A DNA stretch of 64,000 nucleotides from Lactifluus volemus (lineage: Eukaryota; Basidiomycota; Agaricomycetes; Russulales; Russulaceae). Positions 1 to 11,570 of the stretch are shown one piece after another. The position numbers were made by a program, and so were the translations under genes. The notes under the pieces were generated by a model that was not told the DNA's origin, searched no databases, and was given only the letters and a program-made list of their open reading frames with translations. Positions within the stretch are counted from its first letter, which is position 1; the number at the start of each line of letters is the position of its first letter. The stretch lies in contig WTXI01000004.1 in the NCBI GenBank assembly GCA_022376515.1, forward strand, positions 620,001 through 684,000. The letters are read 5' to 3'.

Positions 1-289
1 TGGACAGCACTTGAACGGTTTGACGGTAAGATTGACCTGTCTGTGCTCTACCCGCGCGCCTACTGTATAAATGTAGGTGAGTGTGTGAAAGGAGGTGTGA
101 CTCATAGTGAGGTGACGACGGCAACGTTGATGGTGACGAGGAAGGTTGACGTCACAGGCAGTGTCCAATTTGGTAGAGGTCAGCGCCATCATGGGAGTCA
201 TGGCCAAGGACACCGGCGCCACGCCCATATATACCGCTTTATAATCTTCAATCGCATCCGCGTCCGAGTCATTACTCACCTCCCTGAAA
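1..289 (+). promoter_or_regulatory. upstream region of F-box gene A1
   Basis: This is the 5' flank of the first F-box gene. A TATA-like TATAAAT lies at 66-72, about 220 bp before the ATG at 290. The same block, a TATA-like site followed by a GAC/GAT-rich stretch and a conserved run up to the ATG, recurs before A2 (TATA run 2632-2643), A3 and A4 (TATATAAAT 9786-9794). Its repetition with each gene copy suggests the duplicated unit carries its own promoter. Open frames through this block on either strand are not conserved between copies, so I do not call them genes. Confidence 0.45.
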
Positions 290-1978
290 ATGCCTGGTTG
301 CTGCTCTACCATAATTTATCCTCCCCTCATTAAAAGGCTCGGTCGACGTAAGCAGTTCCAAATCATGATTTTTGTGTCTCTGATCCTTGCTCTGATTTGC
401 TCACAAACTTGCAACTTCATAGGATACAACAGCAATAGGCGACACTCACCTATCCGTACCCTTAACGATGACGTGCTTCTCATTATATTTCATCTTTATC
501 GGCTGGCAGATCCGGACGAACATGACGACAGAAATGACGACGGAATTACGACGCAAGTTTATTGGAACCGCCACCGTTGGTGGTACAAACTGGCACATGT
601 TTGTCGACTCTGGCGAAATATTATTCTTGAATCACCATCTCGGCTCGACCTTCATCTCTATTGCACCAATGGCGTGCATGTAGCGGACATGCTCGCACAT
701 TCACCACCACTACCACTCACCATCTCTTATCGTTATCACGACACTGATCTGGAGATGAAAGCAGTTGATGAATCGGGAATACTGCTCGCACTTTCGCACC
801 GTGATCGCGTTCGACGCATTGAATTTTGGAGGTTCCCAAATGTGGGGAAGTTCGTCACGGTTATGGATGATCAATTCCCAGTTCTGGAGCGCTTTTATAT
901 CGATTCTTCGATCGAAGTGGTTTTTCCTGCAACGTTTCAAGCCCCCAATCTACGCCATCTCTTTCTGACGATGGCATCCCTTCCAATTGGATCTCCCTTA
1001 CTCACAACTACTGCCGCGGGACTCCGAGTCGTCACTCTGACGCTTCGCGATTTCCCAACATCTGGCCATCTCCCTCTAAGTCATATACTTACATGGCTTT
1101 CGCTTATGGCCCAACTGGAGAAGCTGTCCATTGCATTTCAATTCCCTACCCCCAACAGTGATGTTGAAAGGCAGTTGTACCAGACCTCGAACATGACCAG
1201 ACTTCCTAACCTACGCCAGTTTGTGTTCCAAGGTAAAGCCAGATATTTGGAGGATCTTGTTGCTCGGATCAGCGCCCCTTGCCTCAGCATCCTTCGTGTC
1301 TTTCTTTTTGATCAGCTCTCCATTCCTCTTCCACACCTCGTTCAGTTCGTGCAAACATCTGAGAACCTCAAATTTCGCGCTGTCCAGGTGACTTTCGGAA
1401 CGCGTTCCGTTTCCTTACATGCGGTCCCTTGGAAGTGGGACATTTCTTTGATGGAGATCAGGTACAAATATCTCGACTCGCATGCGTTTGCAGTGCAATT
1501 GTTTGGTACACTTTCACCTGTACTTTCCACTGTTGAGCAAGTCACATTCAGCTACGAAGAGCACGACCAATCGTCAGAATGGCACAGTAATGTCGACCGA
1601 GGACAGTGGCGCGAACTCCTTAGGCCGTTCACCAACGCGAAGACCGTTTGTGTACAAGATGATCTCGTCAGCAAAATCTCCCGTTCCTTGCCATCGGACG
1701 ATGGAGGGCCACCATTAGAACTCCTTCCGAACCTTGAGGAGGTTGGATATTCTGGAGCAAGCGATGCTCTGGACGCATTTGCCACATTTCTCAATGAACG
1801 GCAAGGATCGGGCCATCCCGTCAGGCTGCGCTTAGTAGATGGTTCGATGTTCGATAAACCTTCGGTTCCGTACGTGTGGACGCCGCAGAAATGGAGCTCA
1901 TTGGTGGATCGAAGTACGTCTCGACACAACTACCCACATCTTAATCGTACTCACGCCATTATGTGTTGGCTACAATGA
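290..1978 (+). CDS. F-box protein, subfamily A copy 1 (A1)
   Basis: Probable F-box substrate adaptor of an SCF ubiquitin ligase. I model exon 1 at 290-347, intron 348-422 (GT-AG, 75 nt) and exon 2 at 423-1978, giving 537 aa. Exon 1 encodes MPGCCSTIIYPPLIKRLGR; the same exon and intron are seen in A4. The F-box begins at about residue 28 (LNDDVLLIIFHLYRL) and includes a tryptophan-rich WWYKLAHVCRLWR stretch. The rest is a degenerate leucine-rich region ending in the family signature LPNLEEVGYSG. The protein is longer than A4 because one base is missing at the usual stop (CCGTACG here, CCGTAGCG in A4), so the frame runs on for about 35 residues. The intron is a multiple of three and open, so an unspliced reading also gives a long protein. 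Function is from family knowledge; the substrate is unknown. Confidence 0.75.
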   Translation: MPGCCSTIIYPPLIKRLGRRKQFQIMIFVSLILALICSQTCNFIGYNSNRRHSPIRTLNDDVLLIIFHLYRLADPDEHDDRNDDGITTQVYWNRHRWWYKLAHVCRLWRNIILESPSRLDLHLYCTNGVHVADMLAHSPPLPLTISYRYHDTDLEMKAVDESGILLALSHRDRVRRIEFWRFPNVGKFVTVMDDQFPVLERFYIDSSIEVVFPATFQAPNLRHLFLTMASLPIGSPLLTTTAAGLRVVTLTLRDFPTSGHLPLSHILTWLSLMAQLEKLSIAFQFPTPNSDVERQLYQTSNMTRLPNLRQFVFQGKARYLEDLVARISAPCLSILRVFLFDQLSIPLPHLVQFVQTSENLKFRAVQVTFGTRSVSLHAVPWKWDISLMEIRYKYLDSHAFAVQLFGTLSPVLSTVEQVTFSYEEHDQSSEWHSNVDRGQWRELLRPFTNAKTVCVQDDLVSKISRSLPSDDGGPPLELLPNLEEVGYSGASDALDAFATFLNERQGSGHPVRLRLVDGSMFDKPSVPYVWTPQKWSSLVDRSTSRHNYPHLNRTHAIMCWLQ

Positions 1979-2856
1979 CAGCGTCGTCCCGAGCGAGAAG
2001 TACTAGAGTGGTGAGCAGGCGGAGGAAGGAATCGTCACACTAGAGAAGAACTAAGAAGCGAGAGATGGGACTCTATGATGGCTCATTAGAGGACGCAAAG
2101 TCAAAGGGTTTCTATACAGGTAAGGACAATAGAGGAACTTGTCATCTCTGCCATACGTGATACAGTCATGGATAGAAACAGGATCATCTCGGTCATTTAA
2201 TACTCCAGTGTCATATCTTAATCTTATGCCTCAGCCAAAATGAGGATGTGGTGGGTCCCAGGATACGGACCAGGGGTGCGGACCGGCGAACATAAGCCCG
2301 AAGGCGCACGGGCAAGCGCACGGTGAATTCGAGAAAAGAGTGACTAGTATTTGATCCATGCAACATCTTGGGGCCAAAGGTGGTGCCGCCTGCGCGATCA
2401 ATATTCTTCTAGGAATCAGTCAGTCGGCTATCACCACGTGTCAAGTTTCGTTGGTTATTATTGGGATAAGAAACAACGCACACCCAAAGTGTCTATCTAG
2501 CAGGGCTGTGCGTCCATATACGTGGCGCTTTGTGCGTTAGTGTCCGAGTTGTGACGTCGCATTGGTGGATAGGCACTGGACTGTTTGAAGGTGGTGAGTT
2601 TGACCTGTCCGCCCTGTATTCGCATGCATAGTATATATATAAAGATAAGTGTGTGAAAGTGAGGAAAAGGAAGTCTGGCCCATGATGAGGCGGCGACGAT
2701 GATGACGAGGAAGGTGACGCCAGGTTCCAATTCTGGATATAGGTCAGCGCCCATCTTGGCTGAGGACACCGCCACCGCCATGGGAATCGTCCAAGAGGTC
2801 TACACACTGCTGAGTACTCTTCAATCGCGTCCACGTCATTACTCACCTCCCTGAAG
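1979..2856. other. spacer between A1 and A2, including repeat-unit boundary
   Basis: No gene is seen. The A1 3' flank runs to about 2220, then comes copy-specific sequence. From about 2349 a block shared with 6183 onward and 9558 onward begins and marks the 5' edge of the repeated subfamily-A unit. The A2 promoter-like block with a TATA run at 2632-2643 follows. Confidence 0.5.
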
Positions 2857-4410
2857 ATGCCTGGTTGCTCTCTACCATAAGCTATCCTCCCCTCATTAGA
2901 AGGCTCGGCGACGTAAGCAGTTCCAAATCGTCACTTTTGTGTCTCTGACCTGTTCACATTCATAGGTGCAACAGCAATAGACGACACTCACCTATCCATA
3001 TCCTTAACGACGACGTTCTTCTCAATATATTTCATCTTTATCGGCTGGCAGATCCGGACGAATATGACGATGGAATTATGACGCTTCATTTTTGGCACCG
3101 CCAGCGTTGGTGGTACAAGCTGGCACATGTTTGTCGGCTCTGGCGAAATATTATTCTTGAATCACCATCCAGACTCGACCTTCATCTGTATTGCACCAAC
3201 GGTGTGCCTGTAGCGGACATGCTCGCACATTCACCACCTCTACCACTCACCATCGATTATAGCACTTATCCTTGCACTTATCGGGCGATGAGAGCAGCAG
3301 ATGAATCAGATATATTGCTCGCACTTTCGCACCGTAATCGGTTCGTCGCGTTGGATTCTGGAAGCTCCCAAATGTGGGGAAGTTCGTCATGGCTATGGAC
3401 GATCAATTCCCAATTCTGGAACGCATGTATATCAATTCTCGGACCGAAGTGGACCTTCCTGTAGCATTTCAAGCCCCCAATCTACGCCATCTCTTTCTGA
3501 CGACGGCTTCCCTTCCAATTGGATCTCCCTTACTCACAACTACCGCCGCGGGAATCGTCACTCTGACGCTTCACTATACTACTGGTTTTCCGACAGATGC
3601 CCCTCCAAGTCATATACTTACATGGCTCTCGCTTATGGCCCAGCTGGAGAGGCTGTCCATTTCAACTCAATGCCTTCCTATCCTCAACCACGATGTGGAA
3701 AGGCAGTTGCACCAGGCCTCGGACGTGAACACACTTCCTAACCTACGCCGGTTTGTCTTCCAAGGTACGGCCAGATATTTGGAGGATCTTGTTGCTCGGA
3801 TCAGCGCCCCTTCCCTCAGCATCCTTCATATCAGCCTTTTTGATCAACACCCCTTTATGGCTCCACACCTCTTTCAGTTCATGCAAACATCCGAGAACCT
3901 CAGATTTCGCGCTGTCCAGGTAACTTTCGGAACGCATTCCGTTTCCTTACATGTAGTCCCTTGGCAGTGGGACACTTCTTTGATGTTGGAGGTCATGTGC
4001 GGACGTCTCGACTGGCAAGTTGCGTCTGCGGCGCAATTCTTTGGTACACTTTCACCCGTACTTTCTGTTGTCGAGCAAGTCGCATTCAGCTACGAAAGGC
4101 ACGTCCCATTTTTAGAATGGCACAGTAATGTCGACCGAAGACAGTGGCGTGAACTTCTTATGCCGTTCACTAACACGAAGATCATTTGTGTACAAGATGA
4201 TCTCATCGGCAAAATCTTCCGCTCCTTGCCATCTGACGATGGAGAGCCACCATTAGAGCTCTTCCGAATCTTGAGGAGGTTGGATATTCTGGAGCAAGCG
4301 ATGCTCTGGACGCATTTACCACATTTCTCGATGAACGGCAAGAATCGGGCCATCCTGTCAGCCTGCGCTTAGTGGACGGTTCGATGTTCAATAAGCCTTC
4401 GGTTCTGTAA
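2857..4410 (+). pseudogene. F-box pseudogene, subfamily A copy 2 (A2)
   Basis: This is a decayed tandem copy of A4. The ATG is at 2857, but exon 1 has lost single bases (one near 2866-2872, one at the exon 1 splice junction), so the frame ends early. The F-box part is readable from about 2985, with WWYKLAHVCRLWR near 3108-3150. A one-base deletion near 3340 moves the frame, which then continues to about 4257. A further one-base deletion there destroys the LPNLEEVGYSG tail. The position equivalent to the family stop is about 4410. All clear breaks are single-base deletions relative to A1 and A4. Sequencing error cannot be excluded from sequence alone, but several independent breaks make true decay more likely. 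Confidence 0.75.
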
Positions 4411-4739
4411 CGTATGGAAGCTGCAGCAATGGATCTAATTGGTGGATCGAGGTACGTCCTGACACAACTACCCATATCTTAATCGTGCTCAAGCCGTTGC
4501 CAGTGTCGGCTACGATATGACAAGTGTCGTCCCGAGTGAGAAGTAGTAGGGTGGGAAGGAATTGATAGAGGGAGTCTCGAGACTAAATGGTGTACTGAGC
4601 TTCTGGAGAACACTATCGAGAAATCGCCGAGATGAGACTTAAATCACACGAGAGAAGAACTGAGGAGAGAGAGATGGGACTCTGAATGATGCTCATTAGA
4701 GGAGACAAATCTAAGGGTTTATTTACAGGTAAGGAGTAA

Positions 4740-5395
4740 CTATCATGAATTAAGGGGAAAAAGCACCACCTCAACCGTTCACCGTAAACCTCAAATACAC
4801 TACTCCTCCGCTAGATGGTTCTCCTTCCTCCGAACGTTGAGAACAAGAGAGAGTCCCTTGCAAGTGATGTGGTCACCTTCCACATGAAGCACCTTCACAT
4901 TGCTGAATAGTTCAAGAAGTTCACGCTACTGGCACTGTCACGGCGTTCTGACGACATCGTCGTGCTTTTCTGATGAAATACCGTGCTCCTCGTGGCATGG
5001 CGGAACCAAAGTTTCTCCACAACAGAGAGTACTGGAGAAACGGAATCAAAGAGCTTTGCCGCAAATGCCACCGTGTCTGTAATCGACCCGGAGGTCTGAC
5101 TCGGAGGAGCGTCTCCACAACTCTTGATACTCTGTTCTAAGAATAGAAGAATTAGATTCGAAAGCAAGCCAAAGACCACTCGTCACAATCGACTGACATT
5201 CTCCGAGTCCGATGACTGGATGAACTGCAAAAGCCGTGGAAACGGTGAATGTGAGTCGATTGAGAAATGCGACTTCGAACGAGAAGAGGACAGGAGTCGT
5301 GATCCGAGCAAGAAGGCCTTCCAGGGCCGACACATTTGAAAAAAAAAGAGACGATGGTTAGGAAGGGGTCGCGTGAAAGAATCGGCCCAGGTCAA
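4740..5395 (-). pseudogene. F-box C-terminal remnant, opposite strand
   Basis: Minus-strand frames here carry scrambled pieces of the F-box family C-terminal half. One frame has a LARIT-PVL segment like the family LARISAP motif followed by FTVSTAFAV. Another has FDSVSPVLSVVEKLWF, matching the family SPVLSVVEQV motif. The pieces lie in different frames with stops between them and there is no F-box, so this is a dead fragment. It adjoins a minus-strand DUF262 remnant at 5400-5800, the same gene pairing seen elsewhere in the window but in opposite orientation to the surrounding A copies. Confidence 0.6.
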
Positions 5396-5399
5396 GATT

Positions 5400-5800
5400 G
5401 TCTAACGTCGTCGGCCCGCCGCGGCCGGATCCGCAATCGCTGGTACTAGTAGGATGTCCCAAATTCGTAACGAGTTCCGAATCGCAGCACATTTTTTTTC
5501 ACTGGTAGCATAGTTTTGCGTTATACAGAGTTGAAAAGCAATGACATGGTTATTGCCAGGGTTAAACAAGTTGGTCTCGCCAGTCACTCAAGCTACTCCT
5601 CAAGGATACTACGGCACACTCCCGCTCATTGAAGCATCATCGATGCATCATCTTTTGAGAAATTTGTTAATATCCGTTTTTACTTTGGCGGGAGTTATGT
5701 TCCAGGTTTTTCTATTTCTGTTTGTAGCGCCCTCGCTGGTACACCTAACACTGCTGCGTTCCTCAACCGGTTCATCCAGCCCGCTCGAACATGACATATC
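5400..5800 (-). pseudogene. DUF262 gene remnant (exons 8-9 region)
   Basis: Read on the minus strand, 5640-5740 is a degraded copy of exon 8 of the intact DUF262 gene (the lysine-rich stretch around KQLPPKYKR), and 5440-5560 resembles the start of exon 9 (QLGMALNYAEK-like). Frames are broken throughout. The plus-strand open frame at 5541-6164 is best explained as the reverse of this remnant plus unrelated spacer. A sister copy lies at 8750-9160. Confidence 0.5.
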
Positions 5801-6670
5801 CTTACCGAACTTTGTTGGCATGCTCCCAGGAGCTAACGAAGTGACCACGAATGCAGTGCCCAACCTCGTCGGGCTCGACACTGGCAGTCTTGCGCTTGCG
5901 CTGGTCCCTGGCATTGTGAACGATGAAGCGGGTATATCTCACTTCGTGAAAAGAGAGTTCGTCAAGATGCATACATATCACATATATTGTTATTTATTTC
6001 TGGTGCGTACATGGACCACTACTAGCCAGCGACCTGTCCAGATCCTAACTGCTAGTGCCCTTCCAATTGGTCTTGGCTCGGGGCCAGGTAGTTTTTTTCA
6101 CTTGGGTTTGTGGTGTGGGTGCGCCATGGTGCCATGGCAGTACGGAGCAAACAGGTCATACTAGTATGAAACAAAATCGTATTTGATCCATGCAACATCT
6201 TGCGGGACAAGGTGGTGTCCGCCTGCGCGATCGATAATCCTCCAAGAATCAGTCAGTCAGCTATCACCACGTGTCAGTGTGTAACGGTGTTTCGTTGGTT
6301 ACTATTGGGAGAAGAAACAACACACGCCCAAATCGTCTATCTAGCAGGGCTGTGCGTCCATATTAGTGGCGCTTTGGGCGGTATGTGTTCGTGATGTCAC
6401 ATTGGTGGAAAGAACTTGGATTGTTTGAAGCTGAGATTGATCTGTCTGCGCTGTATCCGCACGCATAGTAGATAAAATGTAGATGAGACTGTGAAAGTGA
6501 GGAAAAGGAAGCCTGGCCCATAATGAGGCGGCGACGGCGACGATGACGACTCGGATGATGAGGAAGGTGGACGCCAGGGTCCAAATCTGGATATAGGTCA
6601 GTGCCCACTTTGGCCAAGGACACCGCCACCACCACGGGAATCGTCCACGTCATTACTCACCTCTCTGAAA
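5800..6670. other. spacer before A3 with repeated upstream block
   Basis: No convincing gene. The segment 5800-6165 recurs in degenerate form near 9160-9540. From about 6183 the repeated subfamily-A 5' unit begins (the same block starts near 2349 and 9558) and includes a GAC/GAT-rich run near 6525-6560. Confidence 0.45.
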
Positions 6671-8203
6671 ATGCCTGGTTGCTGCTCTACCATAAGCTAT
6701 CCTCCCCTCATTAGAAGGCTCGGCCGACGTAAGCAGTTCCAAATCGTCACTTTTGTGTCTCTGACCTGTTCACATTCATAGGGTGCAACAGCAATAGACG
6801 ACACTCACCTATCCATATCCTTAACGACGACGTTCTTCTCAATATATTTCATCTTTATCGGCTGGCAGATCCGGACGAATATGACGATGGAATTATGACG
6901 CTTCATTTTTGGCACCGCCAGCGTTGGTGGTACAAGCTGGCACATGTTTGTCGGCTCTGGAGATCTATTATCCTTGAATCACCATCCCGGCTCGACCTTC
7001 ATCTGTATTGCACCAACGGTGTGCCTGTAGCGGACATGCTCGCACATTCACCACCTCTACCACTCACCATCGATTATACCTCTTATCAATCCAGTTATCG
7101 GGAGCTAAGTGCAGCAGATGAATCGGGCATATTGCTCGCACTTTCGCACCGTGATCGTGTCCGCCGCATTGGGAGTCTCCCAGATGTGGCGAGGTTCGTC
7201 ACGGCCATGGATGGTCAATTCCCGGTTCTGGAACGCATGTATATCCATTCTAGGATCAAAGTGGTTTTTCCTGCAACGTTTCAAGCCCCCAATCTACGCC
7301 ATCTCTCTCTGGATACGGCTTCCCGTCTAATTGGATCACCCTTACTCACAACTACTGCCGCGGGAATCGTCACTTTGACGCTCAACCATAATACTGGTAG
7401 CTTAACAGATGTCAGTCATATACTTACATGGCTTTCGCTTATGGCCCACCTGGAGGGCTGTCCGTTCAATTTCTATCCCTTCGTTCCCGCGGCCATGATG
7501 TTGAAAGGCAGTTGCACCAGACCTCGGACATGACCACACTTCCTAACCTACGCCGGTTTGTGTTCCGAGGTATGGCCATATTTTGGAGGATTTTGTTGCT
7601 CGGATCAGCGCCCCTTGCCTCAGCATCCTTCATATCAGTCTTTTTGATCATACGGTTCCACACACCTCTCAGCTTTTGCAAACATCCGAGAACCTCAAAT
7701 TTCGCGCTGTCCAGGTAACTTTCAGAGTGTTTTCCATTTCCTTACGTGCGGTCCCTTGGAAGTGTGACACTTCTTTGATGTTGGAGATCGAGGGCGGACG
7801 TTTCGACTCCCAAGTTGCGCCTGCGGCACAACTTTTTGCACTTTCACCCGTGCTTTCTGTTGTCGAGCAAGTCGCATTCAGCTACGAAATGGACGTTCCA
7901 TCATTACAATGGTACAGTAATGTCGACCGAAGACAGTGGCGTGAACTTCTTATGCCGTTCACTAACGCGAAGACCATTTGTGTACAAGATGCTCTCATCG
8001 GCAAAATCTTCCCTTCTTTGCCATCTGACGATGGAGAGCCACCATTAGAGCTCCTTCCGAACCTTGAGGAGGTTGGATATTCTGGAACAAGCGAATTTCG
8101 GGACATAATTACCACATTTCTCGATGAACGGCAAGAATCGGGCCATCCCGTCAGGCTGCGCTTAGTGGATGGTTCGATGTTCAACCAGGCTTTGCTTCCA
8201 TAG
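6671..8203 (+). pseudogene. F-box pseudogene, subfamily A copy 3 (A3)
   Basis: Exon 1 (6671-6728) is intact and keeps the MPGCCST start and phase. The intron at 6729-6781 has normal GT-AG ends. Exon 2 from 6782 encodes a complete F-box (LNDDVLLNIFHLYRL and WWYKLAHVCRLWR). A one-base deletion near 7455, in the LSLMAHLEG region, shifts the frame. A second length change near 7570-7585 shifts it again, after which the frame runs to the family stop at 8203 (ending LVDGSMFNQALLP). The first 250 or so residues could still be made as a truncated F-box protein. Confidence 0.75.
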
Positions 8204-8749
8204 CGTGTGGACGCTGCAGCAATGGATCTAGTTGGTGGATCGAGGTACGTCTCGACACGACTACCCATTTCTTAATCGTGTTCAAGCCGTTGCTAGCGCG
8301 TCGGCTACGATGTGACAAGTGTCGTCCCGAGTGAGAAGTAGTAGGGTGATGAGAAAGCAGAAGGAATTGATAGAGGGAGTCTCGAGACTAAATGCTGTAC
8401 TGAGCTTCTGGGGAACAAGTTCGAGGAAATCACCGAGATGAGACTTATTAACGAATCACACGAGAGAAGAATTGAGGAGAGAGAGATGGGACTCTGAATG
8501 ATGCTCATTAGAGGAGACAAAGTCTGAGGGTTTATTTACAGGTAAGGACAATGGAGAGTAACTATCAGGAATCAAGGGGAAAAATAGTATGGGTAAGTAG
8601 CATATAGCGTGGTTGCGAGGCCAGCCAGTGGCACACAGCTAGCCTTACACCAGGACCTATACGGACCCACAGGATGGCCCACTGCCTGTCGTTCATTGAT
8701 GAATGGCAGGGGTCGCGTGGAACGTCGTCCTCGACGGCCCGCCGCCTCC
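8204..8749. other. A3 3' flank and F-box tail fragment
   Basis: No gene. The A3 3' flank shares a conserved block, including CGTCCCGAGTGAGAAGTAGT, with A2 and A4. On the minus strand near 8660-8710 is a short piece resembling the F-box family tail (LPFINERQAVGHPV). Confidence 0.45.
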
Positions 8750-9160
8750 GGGTCCGCAATCACTCCAAGCGAGGTACTACCGTACTGGTAGGACGTCCCA
8801 AATTCGTAACGAGCGCAGTACCAGACTACCAGGTATTTTGCCTTCATTTTCTCACTGGAAGTATAGGTGGGCATCATACACAGTTGAACAAACAATGACA
8901 TGACGACTACCAGGGTAAAACAAGTTGGTCTCGGTCACTCAAGCTACTACTCAAGGATACGGCACAAACTTGAAGCATCTTAGACCCCCGCTCATCGATG
9001 CATCATCTTTTGAGAAAATTGTGTTAATATCCGTTTTTACTTTGGCGGGAGTTGTGTTCCAGGTCTTTCTGTTTGTAGCGCCGTTGTCAACGCTGGTACA
9101 CCTAACGCTGCTGCGTTCTTCAACTGATTGTTCGAAGCCAGCTCGAACGGGACGCATATA
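8750..9160 (-). pseudogene. DUF262 remnant fused to F-box tail
   Basis: A second copy of the remnant seen at 5400-5800. A single minus-strand frame reads through a DUF262 exon-9-like start (YEFGTS after an EKMKA-like motif) and then, after a glycine/arginine stretch, into an F-box C-terminal tail. The exon-8-like part lies at about 9030-9110. The chimeric frame probably reflects a fused ancestor duplicated along with the A array rather than a working protein. Confidence 0.45.
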
Positions 9161-10025
9161 TCCTTACAGAATTTTGGTGGCGTTATCCCAGGAGCTGATG
9201 AACTGTCCACGAATGCAGTGCCCAACCTCGTCGCGCTCGACACTGGCAGTCTCACGCTTGCGCTGGCCCCTGGCATTTGTGAATGATTCAAATGAAACCA
9301 GGTATATCTCACTCCGTGAAAAAGAGAGTCCGTCATGATGTATTCCACACATATATAAAGTATACATCTCAAATATATTGTTATTTGTGGTACGTACGGG
9401 ATTCACTACTAGCCAGCGACTGTTGTCCCGACCCTAGCTGCCCTTCCAATTGGCCTTGGCTCCTTTGTCTGTAGTCTTTTTCACTTGGGTTCGTGGGTAC
9501 GTGTGCGCCATGGCAGTACGGAGAAAAGAGGTCATGCTAGTATGAAACAAGGTCGTATTTGATCCGTGCACATCTTGCGCGACAAAGGTCTTGTCCGCCT
9601 GCGCGATCGATTATCCTCCGAGAATCAGTCAGTCAGCTATCACCATGTGCCAGTGTGTGGTGGTGTTTCGTTGGTTTCTAGCAGGGCTGTGCGTCCATAT
9701 TCGTGGCGCTTCGTGCGGTGTATCATGTGTTCGTGACGTCGCGTTGGTGGACAGCAATTGGACTGTCTGCGCTGTATCCGCATAGTATATAAATGTAGAT
9801 GAGTGTGTGAAAGTGAGGAAAAGGAAGTCTGGCCCATAATGAGGCGACGGCGGCAACGACGATGATGATGAGGAAGGTGGACGCCAGGGTCCAAACTGGA
9901 TATAGGTCAGCGCCCACTGGCATCTTGGCTGAGGACACCACCACCGCCACGGGAATCGTCCACGAGGCCTACACACTGCTGTGTACTCTTCAACCGCGTC
10001 CACGTCATTACTCACCTCCCTGAAG
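9161..10025. other. spacer and promoter of A4
   Basis: No gene is supported. The repeated unit starts again near 9558. A clear TATATAAAT at 9786-9794 lies about 230 bp before the A4 start codon. A GAC/GAT-rich stretch at 9843-9878 is shared with A2 and A3. Confidence 0.45.
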
Positions 10026-11570
10026 ATGCCTGGTTGCTGCTCTACCATAAGCTATCCTCCCCTCATTAGAAGGCTCGGCCGACGTAAGCAGTTCTAAATC
10101 GTCACTTTCGTGTCTCTGACCAGCTCACAAACTTGCAAATTCATAGGGTGCAACAGCAATAGACGACACTCACCTATCCATGTCCTTAACGATGATGTGC
10201 TTCTCAATATATTTCATCTTTATCGGCTGGCAGATCCTGACGAATATGACAACGGAGTTATGACGCTTTATTGTTGGCACCGCCAGCGTTGGTGGTACAA
10301 GCTGGCACATGTTTGTCGGCTCTGGAGAAATATTATCCTTGAATCACCATCCCGGCTCGACCTTCATCTGTATTGCACCAACGGTGTGCCTGTAGCGGAC
10401 ATGCTCGCACATTCACCACCTCTACCACTCACCATCGATTATTCCCCTTATCAATGCAATTATCGGGTGATAAGTGCAGCAGATGAATCAGACATATTGC
10501 TCGCACTTTCGCACCGTGATCGTGTTCGTCGCATTGGGAGGCTCCCAAATGTGGCGAGGTTCGTCACAGCTATGGATGGTCAATTCCCAGTTCTGGAACG
10601 CATGTATATCAATTCTGGGATCGAAGTGGTTTTTCCTGAAACGTTTCAAGCCCCCAATCTACGCCATCTCTCTCTGACGACGGCTTCCCTTCTAATTGGA
10701 TCACCCTTACTCACAACTACTGCCGCGGGAATCGTCACTCTGACGCTCTACCATAATACTGGTTTCTTAACAGATATACTGACATGGCTTTCGCTTATGG
10801 TCCAGCTGGAGAGGCTGTTCATTTCAATTGCTGTCCTCAACCATGATGTGGAAAGGCAGTCGCACCAGACCTCGGACATGACCACACTTCCTAACCTACA
10901 CCGGTTTGTGTTCCAAGGTACGGCCAGGTATTTGGAGGATCTTGTTGCTCGGATCAACACCCCTTCCCTCAGCACCCTTCATATCGGTCTTTTTGATCAA
11001 CCCTCCGAGTCCTTTACGGTTCCACACCTCATTCAGTTCATGCAAGCATCCGAGAACCTCAGATTTCACGCTGTCCAGGTGACTTTCGGACCACATTCCG
11101 TTTCCTTACATGTAGTCCCTTGGAAGTGGGACACTTCTTTGATGTTGGAGATCAGGTTGGGACGTCTTGACTGGCAGGTTGCGTCTGCGGCGCAATTGTT
11201 TGGTACACTTTCACCCGTACTTTCTGTTGTCGAGCAAGTCGCATTCAGCTACGAAAGGCACATTCCATCATTAGAAACGCCCAGTAATATCGACCGAAGA
11301 CAGTGGCGTGAACTTCTTATGCCGTTCACTAACGCGAAGATCATTTGTGTACAAGATGATCTCATCGACAAAATCTTCCGTTCCTTGCCATCTGACGATG
11401 GAGAGCCACCATTAGAGCTCCTTCCGAATCTTGAGGAGGTTGGATATTCTGGAGCAAGCGATGCTCTGGACGCATTTACCACATTTCTCAATGAACGGCA
11501 TGAATCGGGCCATCCCGTCAGGCTGCGCTTAGTGGACGGTTCGATGTTCAATAAGCCTCCGGTTCCGTAG
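10026..11570 (+). CDS. F-box protein, subfamily A copy 4 (A4), intact
   Basis: This is the cleanest member of subfamily A. Exon 1 is 10026-10083, the intron 10084-10146 (63 nt, starts GTAAGC and ends CATAG) and exon 2 10147-11570, giving 493 aa with no breaks. The short exon 1 encodes MPGCCSTISYPPLIRRLGR. The F-box spans roughly residues 28-90 (LNDDVLLNIFHLYRL, then WWYKLAHVCRLWR), followed by the family motif GVPVADMLAHSPPLPLTI. The remaining 350 residues are leucine-rich with family landmarks SPVLSVVEQVAFSY and LPNLEEVGYSG and the ending VRLRLVDGSMF. The expected role is binding Skp1 through the F-box and a target through the C-terminal region. No substrate can be inferred. Confidence 0.82.

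Noticed and set aside
2493..2846. Minus-strand open frame before A2, with a relative at 9629-10048
   Set aside because: It lies in the repeated F-box promoter block; frames are not conserved between the copies and no domain is visible. It is a shadow of GC-rich repeated DNA.
5541..6164. Plus-strand 207-residue frame with hydrophobic stretches
   Set aside because: Part of it is the reverse complement of DUF262 exon 8; the sister copy at 8925-9338 breaks the frame. It is not a membrane protein gene.
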